Source of the DNA: Jimgerdemannia flammicorona
Taxonomy: Eukaryota > Mucoromycota > Endogonomycetes > Endogonales > Endogonaceae
Assembly (NCBI GenBank): GCA_003990745.1
Contig: RBNI01007615.1
Coordinates: forward strand, 1-10,134
Direction: 5' to 3'
DNA length: 10,134 nucleotides
The notes beneath the pieces are model-generated. The model had not been told where the DNA came from, ran no database searches, and saw only the letters and a program-made list of their open reading frames with translations. This document shows positions 1-8,239 of the stretch, piece by piece; position 1 is the stretch's first letter; the number at the start of each line of letters is the position of its first letter. The translations under genes were made by a program, and so were the position numbers.

Positions 1-15
1 AAAAAAAAAAAAAAA
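1..15. repeat. Poly(A) run at the window edge
   Basis: The window opens with 15 consecutive A. It directly abuts the point where the minus-strand hAT reading stops being recognisable, just past the T-x-W-N motif. It may be the tail of another plus-strand retroelement that inserted into the hAT relic, but the sequence to its left is outside the window, so it could also be a simple A tract. Confidence 0.6.
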
Positions 16-1262
16 TGCATACCACAGCAAACTCCAGCATGCACTGAATCATTGCAAATATCAAGTTCCAATGTGTACAGATGTCTAATATTAGCTCCTT
101 TAGAGCTAAACTGATTGCTCTACACTGTACAGTGAATTTGTCTTATTGTTGTAGAGAAATCAGACCAATATAACCAGTTTGTGTAGCTTGGAAACTATAC
201 TCTGGGTCCCTCCTCTCTCAGATATTTTATCTACATATATAAGATAGTCCTAAATAGCAAGGTTCAGTATATGGGCCTGGTATCATATATAGTAGCTTTC
301 TATACTAAAGGCCACATTTTCCTGTTTGAGACTGTCTGCTAAAACTTGAGTTGTTTGTAGCATTGTCTATCATAATGGCCAAAATCTGTACTTAAAATAT
401 TCAGTCAGCCAATTTATATGAAAATAAATAACCAATAAAATCTGTTTTTTTTAAGACTTCTCTCAAAATGCTAACCTGATGGCAAGCCCCCCTTTTTTAC
501 CTTGGTTGTGATCCCAAGCTCCTGGATATAACTAATAAAAGCATCTGCAATATTTTCTCCAGAATGAGGGCCAGCAAGTTTGATGAAGTCAAGGGTGAGA
601 GATTTAAGCTGCCAATTGAGATCAATCCAATGACTAGTAATACCTAGAAATGAAATTATATTGAGAGATATCCATATGTTGATCATAAATAAAATTTTAT
701 CTACTGAATTCTGCTTATTGAATGTGAGGTTAAATTGGTGAGCTCTTTATAAATATATATATATACATAATTCAGCTTGCAAAGGTTATGGTACTGCTCT
801 TATTTTATCTGAAGTATCTGGCAGAGATTATCATACTCCTTCCTATAGGCCTCCAGGACATCTTTACAAATAGTATTGATACTTGGCAAATATAAATCAT
901 ACTTGAGGAGGCTAAAGATTCTATGTAATTGATCACTCTTGATGGTTGTGAATGGCTGATCTGTGCATATAATCTAGTAAATGAGCTGATTTTGAAATTC
1001 TGCCAAAGAGTATGGCTAAATATTTTTGATTAAATAGGGTTATTGGTATAGAAATAGTCAGATAATCAGATAAATGTACCCACTACAGCTTGGATATCAA
1101 TTTTATTTGTCTCTGTATTCTTTTTGATTTTGTTAGAGTACTTGTCTTTTATGTGTCAATACATGTTTGAAGTCATACTACTAAGTATTTTGAACTTCTG
1201 GCTAGTGCAGTTTATGGGGGTAGATGAAACAGTATCATATATGTGTCAAACAAAAGTGTCAG
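16..1262 (-). pseudogene. hAT-family transposase relic (BED finger plus RNase-H-like core), multiply broken
   Basis: Read on the minus strand, this holds hAT transposase motifs in family order. They are the end of a BED-type finger (TSNMY-stop-HIKDKY, about 1135-1176, with a Cys codon at 1207-1209), a QPFTTI block near 945-960, PSINTICKDVLEAY near 850-890, SFLGITSHWID near 630-660, LDFIKLAGPHSGENI near 550-600, IDNATNN near 350-370, AHILNLA near 255-276, and a T-x-W-N motif near 64-80. A hAT transposase binds element ends through the BED finger and cuts and pastes with a DDE RNase-H-like fold. At least two frame changes and several nonsense codons break it (for example 974-976 and 250-252 on the minus strand). 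The residue before I-W at 678-680 is Asn where the family usually has a catalytic Asp. Terminal inverted repeats are not seen. The longest open piece is 471-686. The wording resembles fungal hAT proteins, which is recognition from memory rather than a search. Confidence 0.78.
721..790 (-). other. AT-rich gap inside the hAT relic (small insertion or old intron)
   Basis: Two hAT blocks that normally lie close together (the one ending CQILQ near 795 and the one starting NSVDK near 710) are separated by roughly 60 nt that match nothing in the family. The gap contains a (TA)n run at about 753-765. A GT and an AG can be found, but no splice choice restores the frame cleanly, so an insertion or microsatellite growth is as likely as an intron. 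Confidence 0.35.
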
Positions 1263-1289
1263 TTATATCAATAGGTATGTCTTAATTTT

Positions 1290-1540
1290 TTATCTGTAAT
1301 AGTTACAAACAACATCATCTCCTGTCTTAGCACAATGTTGTTAGATTTTGGAGTGAGGATTATATAGAAGGTATAAAACTATCAAGAATGTTTAACTTGA
1401 AACATCATCAGTACTATAAACTATTGAAGACTGATCTGTCAATATGTGTATTTGTATGTTTGTATGTTTATATGTACATGCATATGTTTGCATGTATATA
1501 TATTGTATATGTAGACATGTCCAGCATATGAGTCATGTAG
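1290..1540. other. Intergenic stretch, no gene seen; TGTATG-rich tract at about 1441-1520
   Basis: No coding similarity is visible on either strand. From about 1441 to 1520 the sequence alternates imperfect TGTATG, TTTATATG and GCATG units, like an eroded (TGTA)n microsatellite. The rest is ordinary AT-rich sequence. Confidence 0.45.
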
Positions 1541-1800
1541 AGGATTCAGATTGAAGGATTCAGTTGAAGGATTCAGATGAGAATTTAGATTGAAGGATTT
1601 GAATTAGAGGATTCAAATTGGAGGATTTGAATTAAAGGATTTGGATTGAGTGATTTATATTGAGTGATTCAGATTGAGTGATTCGGATTGAGTGGTTCAG
1701 ATGAGGTGGTTTGGATGGAGTGATTTGGATGGGGTGATTTGGATAGGGTGATTTGAATGGGTAATTCGAATAGAGCAATTTAGATGGAGTAGATTTGGAT
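1541..1800. repeat. Degenerate 14-bp minisatellite, about 18-19 units
   Basis: Units close to TTGAGTGATTTGGA repeat head to tail with a steady 14-nt step, and only a few units are 12, 13 or 15 nt. Left-hand units read TTGAAGGATTCAGA and right-hand ones TTGAGTGATTCAGA or TGGAGTGATTTGGA, so the type changes along the array. Fourteen is not a multiple of three and there is no open frame, so it is non-coding. Confidence 0.88.
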
Positions 1801-1894
1801 TAATCCAAGTTGATTCAGATTACTTTGGATTTGAGATTCAGATCAAACCATTATGTGATAAATTGAATCTGGATTTGATTCAAATTGACTCATT
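1801..1894. other. AT-rich spacer with echoes of the 14-bp repeat
   Basis: Pieces such as TTGATTCAGATTA and GATTCAAATTGAC look like further decayed repeat units, but the 14-nt step is lost. LINE similarity starts just to the right, so this marks the 5' junction of the older LINE copy. Confidence 0.4.
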
Positions 1895-2433
1895 TAGAGC
1901 ACTACTCAGATAAACTACTGGTGTATGGTTCACAGAAAATTCTGGGCTTACTCAAGGAGAGGTGGAGCAGTTTGTGGAGTGAAGAGGAGGGTGGGGCAAT
2001 GGCTGCTACCATTGTATATATTTTGGAGAATTGGCATCTACCACTAGTAGATGGGCTGGATAATTTGGTGATACTAGTTAGAGAGGAGGAGATTTGCCAG
2101 ATTCTTGCCATGACTATACTGGGCACAGCATCTGGTGAGGATGGTCTGCTCTGGGACTTTTGGAAGAGGATGCTGGAAGTATCTGGGGTGCTGAGAGAGA
2201 TGATGACAATGTATAATTTGGTACTATAGTTAGGGAGGTGGGTGGGGGAGCAAGATCTGGGGCTGGTGTTGCTGCTTTATAAGAATAAAGATAGAAGAGA
2301 GGACCAGAAGAATTGGCAGCCCATCATACTTCTAGACATAGACAGGAAGTTAGTCACTAAGGTAGTAGTGATAAGGCTATAGAAGATAGTCCAGTAAGTT
2401 TTGAGTGAGGAGCAGTGAGGGTTTGTAGGGAGC
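1895..2433 (+). mobile_element. Older LINE copy, 5'-truncated left half: ORF2 segment from before the reverse transcriptase into its first block
   Basis: Frame 1 encodes the part of a LINE ORF2 leading into the reverse transcriptase. It aligns codon by codon with 5680-6200 of the inserted copy: the ILGLLKERW block matches ILELLRSHW, DGLLWDFWKRM matches ELFWDFWKKI, and KNWQPIILLDIDRKL matches KNWQPIILLDMDHKL. In-frame stops lie at 2227-2229, two near 2380-2397, and 2416-2418. Where the inserted copy keeps CAG, CAA and CGA, this copy has TAG, TAA and TGA, so it decayed by C-to-T change. It begins deep inside ORF2, so it is 5'-truncated, as is common for target-primed insertions, unless the minisatellite replaced the rest. 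The reading stops abruptly at 2433 and resumes at 8252. Confidence 0.85.
2419..2433 (+). repeat. Target-site duplication, left copy (15 bp)
   Basis: GGGTTTGTAGGGAGC is identical to 8237-8251. It belongs to the older LINE, where it encodes GFVGS of the reverse-transcriptase region. An A precedes both copies (2418, and the last tail A at 8236), so the duplication could be counted as 16 bp. Confidence 0.95.
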
Positions 2434-2637
2434 AAGTACTACAAACACCTTTCACCAGAACCATTCAGGTGACACAAGACTCAGATAACACTTTCTTAAC
2501 ATTTTTGGTGACAGATGACTATTGACATGGATAGCAATAATTGATCTGGTGAGTATACTGATCAGGGGGGCAGTGGTGCCATTGGCTAGCAATAGGTAAA
2601 GAGGAGGAGAGATGGTTTGGGAATGCTGGGGGCCTTG
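2434..2637 (+). promoter_or_regulatory. 5' leader of the inserted LINE (presumed internal promoter and 5' UTR)
   Basis: The stretch lies between the insertion junction and the first plausible ORF1 start. LINEs of this type usually carry an internal polymerase II promoter here, but I see no clear TATA box or initiator. Its first 80 bases are richer in C than the rest of the element, which is strongly G-rich on this strand. Confidence 0.4.
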
Positions 2638-4442
2638 ATGGCTGGCCGAGGCACTGGTGGTGGAGGGAGGGGTGGCTTGCAGCAGTGAGGAGGGGAGAGG
2701 TCGATCTTTGCTGACAAGGTCAAGATGGAGAGGATGGCCTCAGGTCTGGATAGATGGCTGGACCTGGAAAAGACATCAATGGCTGCTACTGGGGATCAGA
2801 AAGGAGCACCCAGGGGAGCATCTGGTGGTAGGGGAGGGGGGAGAGTAGGGGCTGGTGATGTGACTGCTGATGGGCTGTGACTGGGGATCTGGAAAAAAAT
2901 CCAGATATGACAGCAGTTGATGGATCAGGACAGAAGGTGGGCATGAGGCCTGGGGACCTGGCAGATGGGGTGATGAGTATGGTGTCGGCACCATTACTCA
3001 AGAAATCAAGATCAGAATTCACTATCATGTTGTGCTTCAGGGGCTTGGCAGTAACTATGAGGATGATCTTGGAGCTGGTGATACAGAAGGTAAAGGGGGC
3101 AGTGTCAGTGAAGTTTTTGAAGAGGAAAGAAGAAGTCAAGGTGAGATTTGAGAAAGAGGAAGCATTGTTGACTGCCATGGAGAAGGGGGTGACAGTGGGT
3201 GGAGTTGTGGTCCCAATAGCCTGGTGTATGCGCTGGGACTCCTAAGTGGTGCAGTTGATGGTGTTGGATCTCTCTACGGTATTAAGGGAGAGGGCCAGAG
3301 AGTTGATTGTAGGGGCAGTAAAGAAGTATGGAGAGATTGTGGACATCAGGTTCAAGGTCTGGGAAGGGATGGAGCTCCAGACTAGTGACATCAATGTCCA
3401 GATGAGGCTGGCTAGAAAGGAGAACACAGGAAAGACAAGAGATTGGTCAGCAACTCTGAAGTGGAGATAAGTAGAGTACAAGGTCACATGAGTGAAGGGG
3501 ACTCTGGAAGAGGAGGAAGATTTGCTGAAGGCTTTCAAGGACCTGGAGGGAGCAGTCGAGAGAAGGAGATTGGCTTGGCAGGAGTATGAAGTAAAGACAG
3601 TGGTAGAAGTAGTCAAGAGGAAGAGGACCAGAGTGGACAAGGTGATCTGGGAGAAGATGCAAGGGAGGAGAATCCAGAAGGAGCTGCTGGTGAAGTTGGA
3701 GGGCAGTGGGGCTGGCAGTGGCACAGGGGATGGGAGAGCAGAATTGCATACGAGTGACTGGGCAGGGGGAAGGAAGATGGCCCAAGGTGGAGTCCAGGAT
3801 GGACCAAGGGAGGAGGAGCAGGGCAGTGTAGAGGTGGATGTGGAGATGAGTGATGGAGTCCAACCTCAGTATAGTGTCCCAGGGGGGGCAGGGGGTGAGG
3901 AGGAGTTACTGGATGTCCTGGATGAGGAGTGGGATGAGTCGGTGAGGAGGAGTGCTCTGGTTGACCCAGGGGTAGGGGATGGTCAAGTTGCCCAGGGTAT
4001 GGCAGAGGCAGTGGATGAGGAGAAGTGGCTGTAGAAGACACTGGAAGGGGTGGCAGCAGAGGAGCTGGGGGGAGAGAACTTCTGAATTATGAAGGAAAGG
4101 CATTGGGAGGAAATCCTTCATGGGGAGGAGGTGCCAAGGAAGGTTAGGAATGAGATCCTGGCAGTACTATTGGAATCAGTTGAATATCAGGTCAATGATC
4201 AGAGGGAGGAGGAACTCCAGGAGATTGCAAATGACAGTGCAGCTTACTTGTGGAGATCGAGGAAGGGATTGGAGAAGTGGAGAGTGGTCTGTGCCAACTA
4301 TTGGGCAGAGATGGAAGTGGTGGATGGGGTGGAATATCAGGAAATCTTGGAGGCATTGAATGCTCAGGTTGCAGTGGAGGGGGACTTGGAAGCAGAGTGG
4401 CAATTGGATCTGGCTGGGGATGAGATGAGCATGAAATACTAG
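2638..4442 (+). pseudogene. LINE ORF1 (RNA-binding protein), broken
   Basis: About 600 codons. The ATG at 2638 starts a Gly/Arg-rich leader (MAGRGTGGGGRGG and a second RGGGR stretch), followed by ADKVKMERMASGLDRW. A one-base shift near 2870-2880 moves the reading from frame 1 to frame 3, which then holds to TAG at 4440-4442, with stops at 3243, 3468, 3489, 4032 and near 4083. About 2990-3230 and 3246-3420 each fit a beta-alpha-beta RRM-like fold; the second contains ELIVGAVKKYGEIVDIRF. About 3490-3660 is charged and likely coiled coil. Then come an acidic Gly-rich linker and a Glu-rich tail from 4089. Family ORF1 proteins coat the element RNA. No CCHC zinc knuckle is visible, unlike many relatives. 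Several antisense frames here stay open by chance. An ORF1 start at 2623 is also possible. Confidence 0.75.
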
Positions 4443-4473
4443 GCTGGGTTATAATGTTCAAACATTATTCAAT

Positions 4474-5190
4474 ATGAACAGTACAACTAGAATATTCTCT
4501 TTGAATGTGAATGGGTTGAGGGGGGCAGCTCAGCAGAAGTTCATATTTGGTTAGCTCAAGGGGCTGGATGCAGATCTCTTTTTACTACAGGATGTATGCT
4601 ATGAGGCAAAAGTGGACTTTCAGGATTGGACTAGAGAGTGGGGGGGTGTGGCAGTGTGGTTTGGGTGGGTGGGTATCTTAGTGTGGAAGGGGATGGGGGA
4701 CATTGGTGATATAGGACATTGGGGGAGTTGGTTGGTGTAGGGGGTGTGGAAGAGACCTGGTTGGAGCCCTCTGATGGTAGGGTCATGTTATTGCTCAGCA
4801 GAGAGAGAGGAGCAGGTGGACTGGATCAGAAATTTGTAAGAGGCTGATGTTATGGTTGAGGCTGCAATTGATTGCCTGGGGGGGAATTTCAATATGGTAA
4901 GGGATAATGTAGTGGACTGGACCGATAGTGGGAGGGGGATGAAGGGCCGAAGTAGCAGGTTGGAGGGTTGGATGGAGATGGAGAGGTTGAGCTCCCTGGT
5001 GGACTCAGGGAGACAGTTCTGAGAGGATTGTTGAATTTATACTAACTGAGCAGCTGGGCTGAGTTCGAGAATCGACTGGATACTGATGGCAGAATACTGG
5101 GGAGTAGATGTCTGGGCCATGCTGGAGGTAGTGTGGTGCTCATGGTCTGACCACTGGGGTCTGCTTGGGGGGGGGAGGTTTGAGGGAAGT
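4474..5190 (+). other. AP-type endonuclease domain of ORF2
   Basis: Motifs in family order are SLNVNGLRG (4498-4524), LFLLQD (from about 4579), YCSAEREEQVDWI (about 4789-4830), GGNFNMV (4879-4899), SRIDWIL (5062-5082) and SDH (5146-5154). The usual Gln-Glu is Gln-Asp at 4588-4593, and the usual GGDFN is GGNFN with Asn at 4885-4887. The terminal SDH histidine is kept. The block between 4735 and 4790 does not read well in one frame; EETWLEPSDGRVMLLL appears in a neighbouring frame, so a small indel is likely there. Confidence 0.82.
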
Positions 5191-5857
5191 GGGGATGGGC
5201 CTGGATATTGGTGGCTCAATTCCTCATTGTTGGAGGATAGCAATTTATAGGCTGTCTGGGAGATGGAGGTTGTTGGAAAAATTGGTTGATGGCAGGAGCA
5301 GGGACTGGCAATAGGAGATTGTTGAAGGAGGCTGAAATTGAGCACTCAGAGATATTGGAGGGAGGTGGGAAAAGGGAGGAGTGCTCAGTGGTGGCAGAGA
5401 GTGTGCTGGGCCTTGCAGCAGCTGGGGATACTCCTGGAGAGATGGGTAGGAGTACTAGAAGGTAGAGAAGTGGTAGACTGGTGCATTGTAAGGATTCATA
5501 AGGAAGTCAGGAAACTTAAAGAGGTGTTATGATTGGAGGAAGAGGCTAAATTGATAGGGATGGTGGCAAGGTTAAGGTGGCAAGGGTTGGAGGAAGGGGA
5601 GCAACCCACTCAGTTTTTATTGTGGATGTTATAAGTACAGAGAACTAGACAGTGGTGGGATGGCATCTTGGATGAGGATGGGAAGATGGTGGTGGAGACT
5701 TCAGCAATTTTGGAATTGCTAAGGTCCCACTGGGAGGACCTATAGAGTGAGGAAGGAGAGGGTGGAGATGTCTTGGACATTGAATGGCAGTTGGAGGGTT
5801 GGCATCTGAACCCAGCGATGGGTCTAGGGGCTCTGGGGGACCGAGTGAGGAGAGGAG

Positions 5858-6937
5858 GTGTGCAAGGTCCTGGCTACAACAAGTAAGGAGATAGTACTGA
5901 GAGAGGATGAGCTTTTCTGGGATTTTTGGAAAAAGATAGCCAAGGTGGAGGCAGTATTAGAGGAGTTGACAGGGATGTGCAATGAGGTTCTTTAGTCTGG
6001 AACTTAGATTGGGGGCCAGCATCTAGGGCTGGTCTCTTTACTCTTTAAGGATAAGGGGAGGAGGGAAGATTGAAAGAACTGGCAACCGATCATACTCCTT
6101 GATATGGACCACAAGCTGGTTATGAAGATCTTGGTGACCAGACTGCAGGGGATCGCTCAGCAAGTACTGGGAGTTGAGCAGCGAGGTTTTGTTGGTGGTC
6201 AGTTGATATATGATGGGATGGCCTAGGTCCATGGAGTGATTGAAGGGGCTCAGACTGCTGGGGTTAATGGCTGACTGGTGTTTCTGGATCAGGAGAAGGC
6301 ATATGATAGAGTGCAGAGGGTCTGGCTAGAAGGAGTACTAAAGTGGGTGGGTGTTTTGCCAGGGTTCCAGAGGTCATTAATCAGTCTTTTGGAGGACAGT
6401 CAGGCAGGACTGGTGGTCAATAGACACAGAGGTAGTGCCTTCCCTCTGGGTCATGGGGTGCCGCAGGGGGATTCTTTATTACCCATCTTGTATGCCCTTT
6501 TCTTGGAGCCCCTATTGGACAGGATCAGGCATCGAATTAGGGGTTTGGATATTCTAGGGATTAATTGGAAGGTGGGGGCCTTTGTGGATAATATAGTAGT
6601 TGGATTGGATTCATTGACAGATGTGGAGGAGTTACAGTGGACTGTGGAATGGTATGAGAGGGGCTCTGGTGCCAGGCTCAATTGGCACAAATGTGAGACT
6701 ATGGTGTTGAGTAGAGAAATCATTGATGGAAACATGATTGGGACAGTGGTACCAGCAAGGGATCCCATTCGCTATCTGGGGATCTACTTCTCTATATATG
6801 GGTCTCTTCTTCCTTGTACTTGGTGGGAACAGCACTTCCTAGTATGGGGGGATGTGCTTTTACAGTGGGGCAGTCAGCACATTTCCTTGGCAGGAAGGAT
6901 GATGGTACTGAATGTGTATTGGCTGCCAAAGTTGTAG
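5858..6937 (+). other. Reverse transcriptase domain of ORF2
   Basis: Frame 2. The upstream block LGLVSLLFKDKGRRED and KNWQPIILLDMDHKL (about 6023-6120) leads to QRGFVGGQ (6179-6202), motif A VFLDQEKAYDRV (Asp 6287-6289), GHGVPQGD (about 6450-6473), motif C FVDN (6581-6592) and RYLGIYF (from about 6770). The uninterrupted part is 6278-6937. Motif C is normally F/Y-A-D-D; here the second Asp is Asn and Ala is Val, both explained by a G-to-A and a C-to-T change. This is the best-preserved coding block in the window. Confidence 0.93.
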
Positions 6938-8098
6938 TATGTGGGATACTATCTGGACTTCCCAGCATAGGTAGTCAGATACCTTCTAAAGATGGTAAGG
7001 ACATGGATCTGAGCTGGGTGGTGGAGTCAAATAGGATGGGAGATACTGACTCTACCTGTAGAGGGCAGTGGCCTGGGCTTGGTGAACTTTCCCAAATGCC
7101 TTTATTGCTTGTGAGCATGGTGGCTGAAGAGAGTGAGTAAGTTACAGGGACAGGAGTGGGTACCACTCATGCAAAGGGTATAGGAGGCCTGGTATTCCCC
7201 CTGCAGTATATCTGATAACCTGCTTGCAATGGTGGCTCTAGAGGGGAGTGAGAGGATGTGATATAAGGGCTTTTGGTGGGGGGTGGTAGATGGTGTCTGG
7301 AGAATTGGTCTGTGATGGCTGGGCAATGAGGGTGAGGGAGATTGGGGACTGTGGATGTGAAGATGGGATAGGCTTCTGTTAGGTGGCACTTTGGCAGAGG
7401 ACTTTCAGCTTAGCAATGGTATGGAGTGCTTGCAGGGCTTAGGGGGGGACCTGTGGCCTTCTGCATGGCAGAGGGTGGGGATTGGCAAAGAGTGGGACTG
7501 GAATGGGCTTTAGACTTAGAGCAAGCAGGTGATGCAGTAGCTCCCTCCCAAGGTCTGGGTGGTGTGGTAGAGATTTCTAAGGCAGAATGTGATGTTGAAC
7601 TTTCATTCTGAGCACTTGGTGGCAGATGGCCAGTATGAGTGTGAAAAATGTTTAGATGTTGGACAGGAAGGGGGAGTAATTCAAATGCCTGAACATTGGC
7701 TTGGTGAGTGTGATATTCTGGGGGTTTTTTGGTACTACATTGCAGACAGGTTAGGGCTGTGGGTACTGGTAAGAGGGGAAGGGGGGAGATGGGGGGAGCT
7801 CCACTGCAGGTTAGTGGGGGGGGTTGGTGATAAATGGCTGACTCTGGGTTGGGCTCTGGCAATTTGGATTGGGCTAGTAGGACATTGGTATATGTATTTG
7901 AAGAGGGTCAGCAGATAGGGATGGAGGATTGGGTGGCATGATGAGAATGACTGTTATTGGATATTTTGAATAGTTGGTGACAGGGGTGGGGACCTGGAGG
8001 GGGTAGTCACCAGGGACTGGTGAAGTGTGTATATTGGAAAAGTGGAGGGTAGATCTGGGTGGTGGGTAACTGGGTTGTTCTCCAACAGGGAGAGGTAG
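6938..8098 (+). other. ORF2 C-terminal region with CCHC motif
   Basis: Frame 2 continues with about a dozen stops but no clear shift. It contains GLGLVNFPKCLYCL (about 7067-7111), YKGFWWGVV (about 7262-7288) and a Cys-x2-Cys-x14-His-x4-Cys motif (Cys 7640-7642 and 7649-7651, His 7694-7696, Cys 7709-7711). This motif is common at the end of L1/Tx1-type ORF2 and is thought to bind nucleic acid. All four ligands are kept here, whereas the older copy has lost the His. Confidence 0.75.
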
Positions 8099-8204
8099 AG
8101 GGGGGTGAGAGGGATCCAAGGGGTATTGGGTGAGGGGATGGGGGTAATATTGTAGTATTGTACTATTAATGTAGATTGCAGTAATAAAGGGAAGTCTAAG
8201 TGAC

Positions 8205-8207
<3 letters not shown>
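8099..8207 (+). other. Short G-rich 3' UTR with quadruplex-capable tract
   Basis: About 110 bp between the ORF2 stop and the tail. At 8119-8143 four G runs (GGGG, GGG, GGGG, GGGGG) are separated by loops of 2-4 nt, which fits a G-quadruplex. Downstream it turns AT-rich up to the polyadenylation signal. G-rich 3' UTR tracts are known in L1 elements; a role here is inference. Confidence 0.6.
8183..8188 (+). terminator. Polyadenylation signal AATAAA
   Basis: The canonical hexamer ends 19 nt before the start of the A tail at 8208, the usual spacing for cleavage and polyadenylation. It belongs to the inserted LINE. Confidence 0.85.

Positions 8208-8236
<29 letters not shown>
8208..8236 (+). repeat. 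Poly(A) tail of the inserted LINE (29 A)
   Basis: Twenty-nine uninterrupted A lie directly before the right-hand target-site duplication. This shows insertion from a polyadenylated RNA and fixes the plus-strand orientation. Confidence 0.95.

Positions 8237-8239
<3 letters not shown>

Larger units (their letters stand above)
4474..8098 (+). pseudogene. LINE ORF2 polyprotein (AP endonuclease, reverse transcriptase, C-terminal CCHC), broken
   Basis: About 1,200 codons, a normal length for the superfamily. ATG 4474 lies 31 bp after the ORF1 stop and starts MNSTTRIFSLNVNGLRG, the usual beginning of an APE-type endonuclease. Frame 1 carries the endonuclease and linker to about 5855, apart from a short disturbed stretch near 4735-4790. 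Frame 2 carries the reverse transcriptase and C-terminus to TAG 8096-8098. The frame change lies near 5850. Nonsense codons are numerous (for example 4552, 4738, 5743, 5993, 6224, 6935, 7112, 7358, 7511, 7568 and 7916). The protein would nick the target and prime cDNA synthesis there. Three active-site positions differ from the family (Glu to Asp at 4591, Asp to Asn at 4885, FADD to FVDN at 6581), so it is inactive independently of the stops. The exact end could be TGA 8105-8107. Confidence 0.88.
2434..8236 (+). mobile_element. Inserted, apparently full-length LINE (L1/Tx1-like superfamily), 5.8 kb with poly(A) tail
   Basis: A two-ORF non-LTR retrotransposon: a leader of about 200 bp, ORF1, a 31-bp gap, ORF2 with AP endonuclease, reverse transcriptase and a C-terminal CCHC motif, a short 3' UTR, AATAAA and 29 A. 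Perfect 15-bp duplications flank it. Such elements copy an RNA into DNA at a nick made by their own endonuclease. The L1/Tx1-like assignment rests on the APE-type endonuclease, the LDQEKAYDRV and GVPQGD reverse-transcriptase wording, the RYLGIY block and the C-terminal Cys-His motif. It was read from memory, so the clade is tentative. Both ORFs carry many stops and at least three frame changes, so this copy cannot move by itself. Confidence 0.92.

Noticed and set aside
1541..1800. CRISPR array
   Set aside because: The units are 14 bp, contiguous and degenerate with no unique spacers, and the context is eukaryotic.
1902..2126. 74-codon minus-strand frame
   Set aside because: It lies opposite the LINE reverse-transcriptase leader of the older copy, which aligns codon by codon with the insert; the antisense frame has no support.
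2657..2848. 63-codon plus-strand frame rich in Trp and Gly at the ORF1 start
   Set aside because: The neighbouring frame starting at 2638 gives a better protein (Gly/Arg leader, then ADKVKMERMASGLDRW) and runs into the rest of ORF1 through one shift.
3242..4041. Long overlapping antisense frames of 138-160 codons opposite ORF1
   Set aside because: They are Pro/Ser/Leu-rich with no recognisable domain and mirror the G-rich, purine-rich sense strand, which leaves few stops on the complement. The sense frame carries the ORF1 features.
8208..8236. Poly(A) run as a sequencing or assembly artefact
   Set aside because: It lies 19 nt after AATAAA and exactly before a perfect target-site duplication, as a genuine LINE tail should.
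2434..8236. Two adjacent unrelated LINE fragments instead of a nested insertion
   Set aside because: The flanking halves meet in frame at one codon when the insert and one duplication are removed, which chance neighbours would not do.
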